Source: Mastigias papua (taxonomy: Eukaryota > Cnidaria > Scyphozoa > Rhizostomeae > Mastigiidae). From it: DNA of 64,000 nucleotides. This document shows positions 1 through 56,969 of this stretch, in pieces. The stretch covers positions 10,229,279-10,293,278 of the forward strand of contig OZ025273.1 in assembly GCA_964019165.1 (NCBI GenBank). Direction: 5' to 3'. The position numbers were made by a program, and so were the translations under genes. The notes under the pieces were generated by a model, which saw nothing but the letters and a program-made list of their open reading frames with translations, made no database searches and was not told where the DNA came from. How positions within the stretch are numbered: position 1 is the first letter of the stretch; each line of letters begins with the position of its first letter.

Positions 1-124
1 TAATTCTCAAGTCTGCCGTGTACATTATAGTAGCCTAATGTTTAGGAACATTGTATTGAGGAATGATTCATAACTTACTCTGGGTTATGGACGAGAAATG
101 AAAAATAGGAACAAACGGTGTTAC

Positions 125-43993
<43,869 letters not shown>

Positions 43994-45164
43994 GATTCTA
44001 TCGGCAGCTTAGAGTTAAGAGTCTCTTCTTTTACTGCACCATGTAGCACGTATTCTTGATGAAGAATGACTGCGACCCTACCTTGTCTCATTCAACATGC
44101 TACTTAGAGACACACGGGTGCGCATGAAGCATAACTTAGGAATTTCGGGACGAAATTCCACAATCAATGCGAGGGACAATGGCCATTATGTAGTCAATAT
44201 ATACGTATGTGTAGGTACAATCTAATGAGATTCCAATACGATTGGCTCGACATTGTGCACATTTACATGTAATGTTTTACTTGAAGTGAAAACAAGATTG
44301 TTGACTAGAAATGCAGCCATAGAAACAAAACTAACTTTCTATGGAAACTAGTTAATATCCAAGCATATTGGTTACATTGTCATTCAATGAAACAAATGAA
44401 ACCCAAACATCTTCATGGTGGTTGTTCTCATTCACTTTCTATTTTCTTGATAGCCAGTGGCGTGACCAGGGCAAGTAAAATAGGAAAGACTAGACAAATG
44501 AGGGGGAAAATGAACAAAATTTTCCGCTGCCGCACCCTTTAGTTCGGCTTAGAGTTCGTAGGTCGAATATCATGCTTGCGACTGGCGATCAGAGACCTTG
44601 ATAATATTGTATAAAACAGAACGATTGGAGGAAAGCACTTAGAAGATTTTGGAGGACTTTCGAACTTTTCGTCTTTTGAATTACCTAACGCTATTCTTTA
44701 GAGTTGTCTTTTTCTCAAGGTTAACATATGGATCAATATCCAAACATTGTTTACATCGACTCTGATATTATACAACCAAGTTAGGTGGCATTAGTATATG
44801 TCATTATGCTTTCAATATTGACGAGAACCTTCCACTACGCTATGCAAAGTACGTGGAGAGTGGTAGTTGTGACCAGTGGCAGTGCAGCACCTCGGATGAG
44901 TGGGGAACAGGGGGGTTTGTCCCTCTAGTTTTCTTCAAGATCAATTTTCTAATTTTCGCAGGATTTTTAGCAAGGTATAATTTTGCGTAATGTCATATCA
45001 TTACTGTTTGTCGCCCTTTAGTTGCATTGTTTATTGGATGCTGTATTGAAAGGTATTGTTCCAAAAGAGGGTGATTCACTAACCTCCCCCAGCCTATTTT
45101 TGTTTCAATAATACTTGCAATGCAAGTCCCTACCTCATATACACGTTTTTTATTCTTTAAGGAA

Positions 45165-45505
45165 GTATTTTTTCGCCTAATAAAAAAACTTTCTTGACAT
45201 ACTCAAGATTTCAGTACTGAAGCTGCCCTTACAATTTCTGAGAGAGAATACTTCAGTTTGTGTAGCACTGCAATGTTACACTGACAGATTGGCTCTACGC
45301 AGACAATACTGAAATGCATAGACTTTATTAGGAAGTATATACAAATTAAACAAAAGACAAGACGTGCTGGTGTGGAGGAGTAAATTTCAAATGTGTATGA
45401 ACTTATCGACTGTCTTAAATCTAAAAGCCGAGTACTGAACTTTCTTAACTTTTTGAGCAGCCGGGCAATGGTTTCTAATAAAGCACTTTCTTACAAAGAA
45501 AATAT
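45165..45505 (-). repeat. Dispersed ~330-bp repeat, copy D (inverted)
   Basis: On the plus strand it carries TTTCAGTACTGAAGC, TTTGTGTAGCACTGCAATG, then GAACTTTCTTAACTTTTTGA and GCACTTTCTTACAAAG. Same orientation as copy C. It starts with TTTTTTCGCCTAATAAAAAA, matching TTTCGCCTAGTAG at the edge of copy C, which may define the element end. Confidence 0.65.
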
Positions 45506-47324
45506 GCAGAATGTGCCGTGGTTTTTTGAGGTTTTCATTAACAGTCCCAAAGCTGACGTTTGGCATAGCTGAGGGAACTTAAATAATCACGTGGTTGTAA
45601 ACTTATTTGATTAAAGCCAGCGTTGTTGCAAAAGTTACATAATATCACAAAGGCTAGAGAACACCACTAACTGCCAATGCGCTTGCCATTACCACGAGGA
45701 GATGGAAGTCATGAAATTACTCTTAAAGATAGCAAAGGAAAGCAAGCGTTTCGTTTTTATACTGAACGCCAATTATCACTATTCGCATGCGCACGACCAG
45801 AAGGGAGGGATCTTTGATATTATGAAGTCATCTATTTCTTGAACAAGAAAAAACATTTTAAGGTGGAATTCCATTTACTCTTAAGTCCCGAACAGACGGG
45901 GGTTGGAATGGTAGGGGGTTGGAAATTTTCTAAAAATCTTACAAGCATGGGATTAGAATAACCGGGAAGCTGGGTGGGGGGGGCGGAAAGTTTCAGTAAT
46001 GATAATAGCTATGGAAGAGTTTCAAAACTCATCATCAACTGTAAAATATATGAAAAGCACGACTTTATCACGTAACCTAATACTCGATGGAATTACAGAC
46101 ACAAAAATAATAGACTTGAATAAGGATGTCCTGGGCGGGTTTTCAAAAAATTAATAAGCGGGGGGACATTTATTCGTAACTCAAGAGCAGTAAACGAACT
46201 ACTTGCAGGTCATATGTTTCTGCACTTACCCGTTTCTTCCTATGACTTTTTGAGCATTATATTTCCTCTATCCCATAATTTTTTACTTACTTATTGCGAA
46301 TGAGATGAAAAACGACATATTATCGTATAATTGCTTATGACTACTGGCAAAGCTCCTATTTCTAGTGCTGATGAAGGATACACAGTTTGATTCATGACAA
46401 TATGGCCTTTTGGAATGAGGTTTATCTTTGCAAGCTTTGGAGGGGGCCAGTTTTTAACTCCATCTCAATAGTAACGACAATGAAGGCACCCAGACAGACG
46501 CAGCTCGGACACTGTTTAATCGCACTGACCATTTCCAATTCCAGAAAAGAGCCCATCCTAGTTACTTGTCTAGCCTTACAAGACTGATATAACGGGTGAC
46601 ATAAATCGTCAGAATCCAATTCAATTTTTTATGTAAACTTGAGGATTACGCAAATTACGAAAGAGAGACTTTAGATTATGAAACATTAACTAAATTGTCG
46701 ATAACGAGTAATGCACACATCTTTTTATGTCAAGTGATATGGAGTTCTTCATCTTGTTCGATCCTTGTTTTATAGAACAGGGGAAGTCTGGGGTATTATC
46801 CGCTAGACGGCAGAAACATTATTCCGCCACGGGGAATTTAACTCGATTCCTAACAAATAATAGATTTTGAAGTTCACTGCCAGTTCATGCACTCATACCC
46901 CAGAGTAAAGAGTAGGTAATCAACGTTTCAATTATTTTTTGGCAATGCAGGTTCCTTAATGTTATAGTTGTCAATTTTAACGAAATCTTTCTCAATCAAA
47001 TGCAATTTGAAGAAACGTTCTGTACAATGAACATTTTACCGGCGAAATAAAATGAACAACTAGAAGCCTTGGTGAATTGAGATCCTTGAGGGCCTGTGCC
47101 TCACATCCTGATAAGATCTTTCTGCTCATCACTTTACATCTCTAAGGATATTAAAATGTCTGTAACTATGCAAAATAGTTACGTCGAAAATAATGACTCA
47201 TATCACATCTACATGGACGGAGACCTTGAAAGAAAATTGCTTATCTAAGTACATAAAGTAGTCCTGCATGGCGCTTCCAAAGGAGTTAAAGAGCTTTCTA
47301 TCTGCTATACATGTAGTATCTCTG

Positions 47325-47970
47325 TTAACCAGTACTGAAGCTTTCTTAGCATTTTCAAGATTTCAATATTGAAACTTTCTTAACACTGTCTTAACAAAAA
47401 ACGAATTTTTGGTACAATATAATGTTACACAGGTAACACTACCGTGTTACACATGTAGACAGGCACTACACAAACAAAATACCCAACTACATTGGTTACC
47501 ACAGGAAATCTAAAGAAATTGAGTAAAAACTACAACGGTCTTGTGTGAATATTAGAACTTTCGAAGTTATACAACTACAGTGTGGGTCCTGGTGTTCTAG
47601 GCCCCTGTCGTTTTCCTCGGAAAGGCAAAAGTGTCCTTTTTCTTAGAGAGTTTCTAAACTGTTCATTAAATTTTTGTTAAGTAAACCTGCTTATAATCAT
47701 TGCTACACATGAAAGCAACGAAATACTTTAACTTTCCGCATGAATTCTTTTGTTTCTAAATCAGAAAAGCAAAATTTGAAGCTGCATTCTCTCTAGAAAG
47801 AGTTAATCCTGCCCATTTTTGATGATTAGATCACTGAACCCTCGAAAATCTCTAGATGCGCACCTGTGACTTATAGATTTTCTTAGATCTCAAAATCCAG
47901 CAATAATCTTTCAAAAGCAGTCTAGTACTACCTTCTTAAGAACTACTGTTTCATAACAAAAATGTGCATG
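47325..47970 (-). repeat. Dispersed repeat, copy E (inverted, probably interrupted)
   Basis: The first part (GAAACTTTCTTAACACTGTC, ATGTTACAC, GTAGACAGGCACTACACA) matches copies C and D. The matching distal end (TTCTTAGATCTCAAAATCCA) comes about 350 bp later than expected, suggesting an insertion at about 47,550-47,870. Confidence 0.5.
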
Positions 47971-48812
47971 TCAGGAGCATCATTTACCATTGTGTTGTAC
48001 ATCATGATTCTTTATTCACATTTGTAAAATGGCTTCTTGGCAGTAGGAATTGATTCCTCTTTATTGAGAATGCAAATATAGTGGAAATAATTCTGCAAAT
48101 AGTTTAAATAAACTCATGACTATCCATCAACGCAATTGGCAGCTGTTTATGATTTAAATATTCAAGAACTTTTGTAATGATAGGGTTTGAGTATAAGAAT
48201 TTCCATGAAGAACAAGTCGTTATAATTTTCCATAATTATATACAAAACACCATTGATTAATTACATTGATTAATTACATTGGTTAAAGAAAGTATGTCTG
48301 TATTCATCCTCCATCACAACGCAACTCCCAAACTTTATCTCCGTAAACGGAAATGTCTAAACTACTAGGAGTCTGGACTATAGAGCTCCTTCACAACAAA
48401 GGCAAAGAACCACCTCAACCCAGCTTTTGTGAAGGATATATTTAGAGAAAAAGCTAGTTATTGCAGCCTGCGAAATCAAAGTCATTTGCAACAGCCGAAA
48501 GTACGGATAACATTATACGGTACAGAAAATATTCCCTATTAAGGCTGCTCTTTATGATCCACACTGCCCAACATTTTGACAGACAGTAATACGGTACAAC
48601 AATTTAACAGGAGAATAAAACGATGGAATGGTATATTCGTTGCAGCTGCTGATTGTGTCAACATTTCTTAGGGATTTCTTATGGATCTAGATTTTTTAGA
48701 TTACTTAATTGCATTTGTTGATTTATTATAACTAAATATATTCTTTATTTTTAGTATAGTTGATCTTAACTAGCTCCTTTGTTAGCTATTTAAAAAGACA
48801 ATTTGAAATAGG

Positions 48813-48928
48813 TTGATGATGATGAAGATGATGATGGTGATGATGACAATGATGATGCTGATTATGATAATATTGATGATTATGATGATGATGATGATTA
48901 AGATGATCATGATAATGCCGATGATGAC

Positions 48929-48963
<35 letters not shown>

Positions 48964-49027
48964 CGGTGATGATGATGGTGATGATGAAGATAATGATTAC
49001 GATGATGAAGATGATGATGATGATGAA
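48813..49027. repeat. (GAT)n microsatellite, about 215 bp
   Basis: Imperfect GAT trinucleotide repeat interrupted by GAC, AAT and GGT variants. It gives poly-Met/Asp frames on the plus strand and poly-His frames on the minus strand; neither is a real gene. Confidence 0.95.
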
Positions 49028-52000
49028 TGATGAAGAACACTAATGCATAGAACCGTCAGCAATGTTAACTGATAGAATCAGTGTGCATATGACAAGAAAT
49101 TATAGACAAGCTACGTAGAATTTACCCTAATAGGTGTCGGAGGGGCAGTACCAGACCACGCAGACAGAAGGACTTCAACGGGCCTTACTTTCTAAACATG
49201 AACGCACTTTGGGGCCGCACAGTTCATTACAATGCCGTTCAGTGTTCAATAGAATACCCGAAAACACAGCAACAAGGGGCAATGATATGAAAAAGCACAG
49301 AACTTTTACTTTGTCAAAAACATCCCGCCTCCCTACTGGAAACTGTCCTTCGAATTTGGAAGAATTAGTCAATTGAACTCGGGGAAAACGGGGGATGCAT
49401 TCCCCGTCATTCATCCCCAAAGGTGTCACCACTGCGTGCTGAAGGAAAAATCCATGTCTGTATGTTGTAAAATGTTCCAAATTTTTCATGCAGCATTATA
49501 ATGATGGGATTGCTAGATTGTTAGGGAATATAGCTTTGGAAGATCTGTTTTTATTTCAGAAGTTTCATCTCCATTATCAATATAAGGGCATATTTATTCT
49601 CGAGGGCATTTTTGTCAACATTTGCAACCAGTATGGGGGCCCCAATGCACCGTGGCTCCTGTATTTCTGAATTTTTACGGTTTCGTTGCTTTCAAGTTTA
49701 CTGACGATAGTAAAATTAACCAAACAAGAGCACTTTTATCCTTTCAAGTGAATGGATAAAGTTCTAGACCCATAAGACTCCAAAATTAGTTATTTGCTCC
49801 ACAAAAAACCAGCCTTGAAAATCAGCTCTGCTTCAAAAACTGTTATCAAATCAAAATGAAATGAACATGACTATGACTATGAAAGGGTAGATTTCAGGTA
49901 AATTCATAGGGATTTTGTCAAGCACTAAAAGCTGATAGAAATAACACAACTACATCGGCCAATGCAGTGGTCACCTGCAGAAAGTCCTGCCTTAAAGGGG
50001 ACTGCCAGCTCCTTCTGGACGAGAGAAGGTGGACAGCGTAGGCGACCGTGAACAAAAGTGAAAATATGTGCCTGTCCGGGTTTAGTTACTGCTCAGCAAG
50101 TAACACCCTGTCGTTGACAGCATCTATCCTTGTGCCCTCACGGTTGAGTTCGCCAGGGAGGCCCTTTGCCAGCATAGAAATCATATTTTTATATTACTGA
50201 CAGTTAATTCTCTAAGCAGGCGCCTGGGTATGCTTTGTCATTTAAAATCGCAGTGGAATGATAGATGGAAAAGAGACAAAATTTTGCAATGCCTTGGATA
50301 ATGCACAAACAAGTTGTATGAAGACCACAAATCTAAGGATAAGTCTGATGCAAGAATTTAAACTGTGGGTTTAAAAAACAACGAAAACACAGGATGCTCC
50401 CATGCAGGATATTTTCATGTTGGTATTATCTATTCTGTGGTTTGAATGTTGGGGGGGGAGGGTGTGAAATGGGACTCTTACGATTGAATCTACCGAGGAG
50501 ATTAACTGACTAGAGCAAATGTCCTTCTTACTTTAAATGTAGCGGAATTTATGAAGATTATGCAGACCTACCGATATGAGGAAAGGGGACTTTTCTAGCT
50601 AATGTACTTTAACACAACCTTTTACAAATCCAAAAATGAGGTACTTTTTTGACTAACAACTTTGTTAAAAATTTCATGTTCTATATCAGGACTATAGTAA
50701 AAAAGACGAAAACATAGGGCTATCGTTTTTGCCTTTCCATTAGAGCCCCCCAAACATATTGCTCCGCCCCCTGGACTTTAGAACATGGGATATTCCACGT
50801 CTTGTTTTCTAAAAGACGTCAATAAAGCCAATATCATTATCAGTTTCTACGAGTACGGAGAACTTAATGGTGTATAGTAGCTCCGTCCTTGAATCTGTTT
50901 TAACTTATTGCAATTAGGTTGCCCAGCTCATCGTCGGCTTAGATGTAGCTTTTCGCACCAGCGTATAGTGAGAAATCGTGAAAAATGGGCGACAGAGTTG
51001 AGCATTTTATAGTTTAATTCCATCGTTTAAACTCAATGCCCCTTTTTCAGGCACGGCACACTTTTTCAGCAAACAGGCCACCTTTGTTTATTACTATCTA
51101 GCAACAATTACTAGCCTTTTACCTGCCAAGACAATGCATAACATTGCAATCTGAGAAATTTTGTGTGGGATACAGCTCTGTAGCGACGGTTTCCAAGTAC
51201 TATTGACAGGAGATTATTAAGGGTTGCCATGAAGACTTCTGTCTATCATATTTGGTCATTATTCAGATATAAGCTCACTTAAAACGCTATGTTTGAATTT
51301 TCAAAACGATCTAATTACGTAAGCAATCTTCGATGAGCTGGCTTTATCACTAGGAATCATACTGGCAGTACTTTGTTCATGTCTTTGTAGCTGAAGGAAG
51401 AGACCACACGATACGAGACCTTTTTGATAACTTTTGACCTGAGGCCGGTTCCCATAATTACTGTTGCCAAGGTCTACTATCACTCCCTTTCTTTGGCAAA
51501 CAAAGGGAAGGTAGTGGCCAGTGGCTCTTTGGCTGAGATGATTTTGGAAGCAAAGCTTCGCGAATTCTTTAGATGCTTGATTTATGCATCATATTGGAAA
51601 GATTGTAGATGCTTTTTAGATCTTAGATTAGTTTTTTCAAATACAATGCTTTATAGTTTGGGGTATCCTTGATTCTTTGTAAATCATTTTTGGGCCACGT
51701 TATACATATACGGGCTACAACGTGGATACGTGTTGTCAAGTGAGACCAAACAAGATTGTAGTGAAAGCTAATGTAATGCAATGTAGGCCCAGACGAACGT
51801 ATAAAACGATAATCTTGGTAATATTATGGATCAAGGTGCTGTCTTAAAAGTTAACAAAGGGGGCTGTGCTGCAGGCTAATTAGGTGACCAAATACTTTTT
51901 TATACATTATGTCAAATTCAGCGAATATATTCTTTTACAAAAGAAATCCTATTTTGATATATTCAGGTTTCTGGCTAGGATCGTCAAGGCCCCCAAATAA

Positions 52001-52679
52001 TGTCTGCAAACTCTGAATTGGATGAAGTTTTTGCAAATTGAATACAACCCTATTCATATAATGCCATGAAACATTAGGTAATGGGTAGGAAAATATACCA
52101 GATCTTTTAATATATGTCAGCTGGATCTAATAAGAAAAAGTTGTGACGAATTTGCTAAAGTCACATTGTGAACTGGGCAAAATCATGTTCCCCTGTACAC
52201 AGCAAGGTTCTAGAATATTCTAATAGGTAGTTAAAGTGCTCGACAGCTGTGCGGCAGATCGATTGTGAGAGGTGCACCTTGGGCCATAGCTTACATGGTA
52301 GCTTACTGTCCATCCAGCAGGAAATGGGCACCAGCTCACAACGCTTGGGAGATAAAGGAAGGGAAAAAATGAACTTGCCACCCTGTTTAAAGATACCGAA
52401 GGCCCAAGATGAATGTGCTCTTTGACGTAAACTCCCCAATATACATAATCACATGTGGGACGTATTGTCATGTTTCTTGCCAATATGGAATTAATAATGA
52501 GTAACGTATTACATTAATTAGCGCGAAAAATGAGTAGAATCCATGAAGTTTTAAAAGTTGATAGCACTTATAAAGAGCGGCGTCGGGGTGGGTATATTTC
52601 ATAAGTGAGCACTGGCGTGGACTATTGAGTGGGGTTAGGGGTGCAGCAAAAGAAAATTTAACGACAAATTTGAACACGG

Positions 52680-52810
52680 TTTGCTAACTACCGATATGGC
52701 ACAAGAATTACCGAGAAGCCAATATCGTTAAGGCAATTTTTACCAACGAAACAAAGGATTACTAACGGTTCTGTCAAAAGTGGAAGGAGGTGTTACACCC
52801 ATATCCCTTG
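52680..52810. repeat. Dispersed repeat shared with 42.36-42.53 kb
   Basis: Same orientation as the copy at 42.4 kb: GAATTACCGAGAAGCC, GGCAATTTTTACCAACGA, ACGGTTCTGTCAAAAGTGG, and GTGTTACACCC against GTTGTGACACC. Similarity is partial throughout. Confidence 0.5.
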
Positions 52811-55179
52811 TAATTGAGCGCCACTTCTTAGGTTCCAGGTAACTGTTTTGGTTCACCTTATCTAAAAATGTGAAGGCTAGTCCAATATATGATTCCATAC
52901 GTTGTGGCAGGCTGTCTTTTAGAGAGGATATTTACCCTGGGTCATAGGCATATTGAGGTAGGAGCCCAGTCCCTTTTCTCTCTGCCTATAACCCCCAGTG
53001 TTGACATCTAGTACCCATTTGCTGCTGGGTGGACTGAGAGCGGACATCTTAACTATAGCATTCAAGCGCTATAAACACACAGCCATTCACCCATTCCATC
53101 ATATTGCTCAACAATATTAAATGAAGTTACTGGATTAAAGAGATATTGACTCACCGTACGCATCCCAGATTGAAGCAAGAAGAAAAAGGGCAGGCACTAA
53201 TGACAAGCAATGCATCTGTGCAACAGTTACAAAATCTTGCTAGCTCGTGTTGTGAAGAGACGCAGTGAATGGATATCAATAGACATCAATGTCTGACATG
53301 ACTCTAGCTAGTCAACATTGACCATTGAGAATAGCGTAGAAAGTGATAAATGACTTAGTATGTTGTCTTGCAAAGTTACCAATCCCAAGAATAATAGAAA
53401 GCCATAATAAGGTTGGGTATTGTGAAAGATGTCTGTATTTACTAAGTGAATCGTATCAATACTTGGTTCATTGAAATGCCATTCTCAAGGGAATTTAAGT
53501 GCTATACTAATGGGAACGGTTCTTTGAAATGTAACCGTCCAAGAAAAATTAAGTTCTATAGGTGTACAATACAAATTCCATTTAGGTGGCTTCTTATTCA
53601 TAATGCTCCAGAAGAGGTACAAGGGAAGATGACTTCAATGGCATTTATAAATGCACTAATTTACTTTGCTATTGAAATTTACATAACCCATTTAAATGCC
53701 TCGCTTTGAATACATCTATATTGCTGTCTATATTGTCTATTTGTTATTGATTAACAGGTGGGCGGTTAGTATTTTAGAAAACTATTTAATAGACATGAAT
53801 TCAAAGATCTGCCTGAAAAGTGGCAGGAAATTTAGCAGATCTTAGAATTATGGCTTGAGGCAGTTCATTAAAAGCTGCTTTATAAGCTGAGCTGCGCAGT
53901 ACTGTACTTAACGATTTCTGGATCATTCTACACGGCACGACCGTACAAAACTAATTTTTCACTTGGCATGAGCTTTGCCTTGCCACTCACCAAGAGTTCC
54001 TCATCCAATACGATACGACTGGATAGAGTTCGACTTACAAAATCAATTGTCGAGCCCTGCAGAGCTGACGCAGGCGCATTACCAGGCTAGCGTAACGAAA
54101 AAATGGCTGACAATACCAACCACTGATCAGTGATAACAACCGATTCTTCATTAGAGCGCGGTTACTTAGCAAAATATTCGCTTCAGGGAGAAAAAGACTA
54201 CATTTTATGTAATTTTTGAATATTCAATTGAAACATTCACGGCGGAGAAAGAGAATATAGCTCTTAGGCCTTTAGTTGGCCATATTTAATTTTGAAATAT
54301 TTTATAACGCATGCGTATGAAGGGCGCAGCTTGGCACGGCACGACAGCTGGTACGGTAGTATAAAACCGAGACGTATACGTAGTCGAACCATTGCCGAAC
54401 TTAACCTCCTCAGTTCGGCTTGACGTATAAAACAGGCCTGAATGATACCCGTTTCAAGATTATATCATTCACCACATGTGAAGCTACATATATGCACAAT
54501 AAACCCATAAGAAAAGGAGATACATAAATAGAATTTTAAAACGAATGATTTTTGTCCATAAAATCCTGCTAAAATTTAGATGTATTTGTTCTATTAAGTG
54601 TGATTGTAAGGCTTTAAGATCCCATAGCACAACTAAGGAATATCAAATGAGGAATAAATTGTTCTTTTGATTGTGATTCGTCTGATGCTGTGTATTTGAT
54701 GGAATGTAGAATCTGTGGTGTACAGTATGTGGGGTAGTGCATGCACACTTTAGAAATAGATTTATATAAGATTTCCACGATCATAGGCAGACGTACTACA
54801 TAGATATTGCGTGACACAGCTTAGAAAATTACTGAAAGGATTAAAAACGTTTGTAAATTTGTATGGGGTGGCGCGGTAGCTAATAATATTAAAAGCTAAA
54901 GGTCGCACGTGCATTGCTGATAAAAATCTTTTTCGGTCTTGAAGAACAATCGGTGTCGTCAGATGACTCAATGGGGCCATTCAAGAGTTACATAATGCCC
55001 AAATTCATTGGGGGATGCTTGTTAATTTTTCAGGTTGTTTCCATTCCCCGGGACATACTAAGACAATTCAAAGGGGCGAACTGGATACGCAAAATCATAG
55101 CTAAACTGTACCCTGCGAAGGAATTATTACGCAAAATAATTTGCTAAAGCACAGAAGTGTTGTTACTGCTGCTTGCTAT

Positions 55180-56225
55180 GAATTCAAGCCGATCTGAACT
55201 ATCCATATAGACAGTACTGCATATGGATGGAAAGGAAATTAGCCTACCCAATTGAGCTCAGGCCGGCGTGAGTTTCAAACCGGTCTGAAATTTCTCATGT
55301 GAAGGCCCTCTAAGGCGAATTAAACCCATTTCGTGGTCTATTCAAATTCCATTGCAATCTCACAATGTGCTTACTTGGGAGAAGACGAATTGAAACTCAA
55401 GTCGGAGTGAGTTCGGTTCGCTTTCTCAAAACCGGTTTGAAATCTCATACCCGCGTGAAATTGTCATGTAAACAGAACTTTGTCAGATTGGAGCGAACTG
55501 AGTGAGTTGGATGGGAGGGGAACTGAGTGGTTGAGATCAAACAGGCACCCTCCCTTTAAGTTTGTAAGCAATGGCTTCTTATTACTACAAAACTCTAAGT
55601 AGGATTTTTACTTTTTTCTTTAGCTATTTTTTATCTTAACAATTAGTTGTAATAGAGTTTTATGTAGTATCTTTTAAATTTATTGTTAGTAGTTAAGTGG
55701 AGGGTCCCTTGAAAATCAGCTTCATTGCTGAAGGGTAACCCTCCTAAAATATATGAAATATGAAAAATATATGAAATATATGAAATGCATCCTGGTATTA
55801 GGTTTGACATTCGGAAGTTCTTTTTTGGAGGCAAAATAATCTATGGTACTTATTTCTCAGGTGTCTGTATCTGTACAAGGTCAAACCTCTTTCCTCGATT
55901 GGCTCGGATAACTGTTTATTTGCTTGATGCTGAACAAACTGTTGTATAAATAGACCGAAATTTAGTTGCATTGCAGTACTTATAATTACTACTAGGAATT
56001 TAATCGAAAATATAATGATTCGTATCTGGCGCGGATTCATTGGCAGCATTTAGTTGTCCAGAACAATTTGTGCGATAAGCGCATGTTTCGGGTTCCAACT
56101 TAAGCAGGTTTGAAATTATCATTTAAACACGGTGCAAAGTTGTAGATCTTCTGAAACTCAGGCCAGTTTGGAATGTTAAAGTCGGTGAGAGTTTCATTCT
56201 GGGTCTCATGTAAACAGATCCTTAC
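55180..56225. repeat. Repeats with AACCGG(T/TC)TGAAAT and CATGTAAACAG motifs
   Basis: AAACCGGTCTGAAATTTCTC near 55,280, AAACCGGTTTGAAATCTCAT near 55,430, CAGGTTTGAAATTATCATTT near 56,105, and CATGTAAACAGA near 55,468 and 56,208 suggest several pieces of one family in both orientations. Class unknown. Confidence 0.45.
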
Positions 56226-56969
56226 TATTTGTACGCAAGCATATATACAAGAGACAACGCCCGTCTGCGTACGCACATTCAAATTTATCCTCTCCTATAG
56301 GTTTCCAAAGCGTTCTATAACTTTCAAATTGCTTTTAACTGTTAGAAAGCCACCAGATTGTCCGCTATAGGGAAGGAAAGAGCTAGGTACTTTGTAAGGA
56401 TTCTCCCATTTTCCTTTGTACGCAAAAATTCGGCTTTCTGCCAATCCCCTTCCCCAATTTGTGCGTATGTACTATGTGGATTACTTTAAAATACGGTCTA
56501 GTGTCTTTGAGAAAGCAGGATTCTGCCCTCTCCATAAAGTCTATGAACAGTACCTCCGTCAAGGATTGGGCCTCTTGGAAAATATCATTGCAGATTGTGG
56601 AAAATACTACCTATCTAATCTAAAAAATCCGAATTCTACACAAAAAGAAAGCTAACAGTCTTAAAAAAACCAGAACGATTTAATGTAGTAGAAGTAGAGC
56701 TTTTAATAGATTCATTTATAGGATTAGGTGATTTTGAAAATATCCAGATGAGCTCTGGGAAGACTTTAGGGAGCGAATACGCTTCTACTTAAAGTGACAG
56801 TCTCCAAGAAGAGCCAGTGGCTCTCGCACAAACCATAAAAGGACAACCTTGAGATAGTCAAAGAGCTAGCAAAGGGAAGTCACAAGAGATAAAAAAGTTC
56901 TGTAAAGACCAATGCAAAGCCATGGCGGAGAGTCATGAAAAAGGGAAAAAACTGGATCTAACTAAGAAA

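Larger units (their letters stand above)
43994..48780. other. Region upstream of the giant gene; repeats, no gene recognised
   Basis: If the start at 43,993 is right, the promoter of the giant gene lies here, just right of that position. I see no convincing TATA box or initiator I would defend. The stretch otherwise holds repeat copies D and E and GC-rich scraps with runs of G near 44,910 and 45,970. Confidence 0.6.
49031..56960. other. Intergenic stretch without a recognised gene
   Basis: About 8 kb with only short random frames. It includes a GC-richer patch at about 49,950-50,170, the repeat at 52.7 kb, a patch with CACGGCACGAC motifs around 53,930-54,430, and a repeat family around 55,180-56,220. 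No splice-consistent coding series was found. Confidence 0.6.

Noticed and set aside
46387..46619. Overlapping 65-66-codon frames on both strands
   Set aside because: Neither has splice-consistent neighbours, a recognised domain, or a compositional sign of coding.
48786..49043. Poly-His (minus) and poly-Met (plus) frames
   Set aside because: They are translations of the GAT microsatellite, not histidine-rich proteins.
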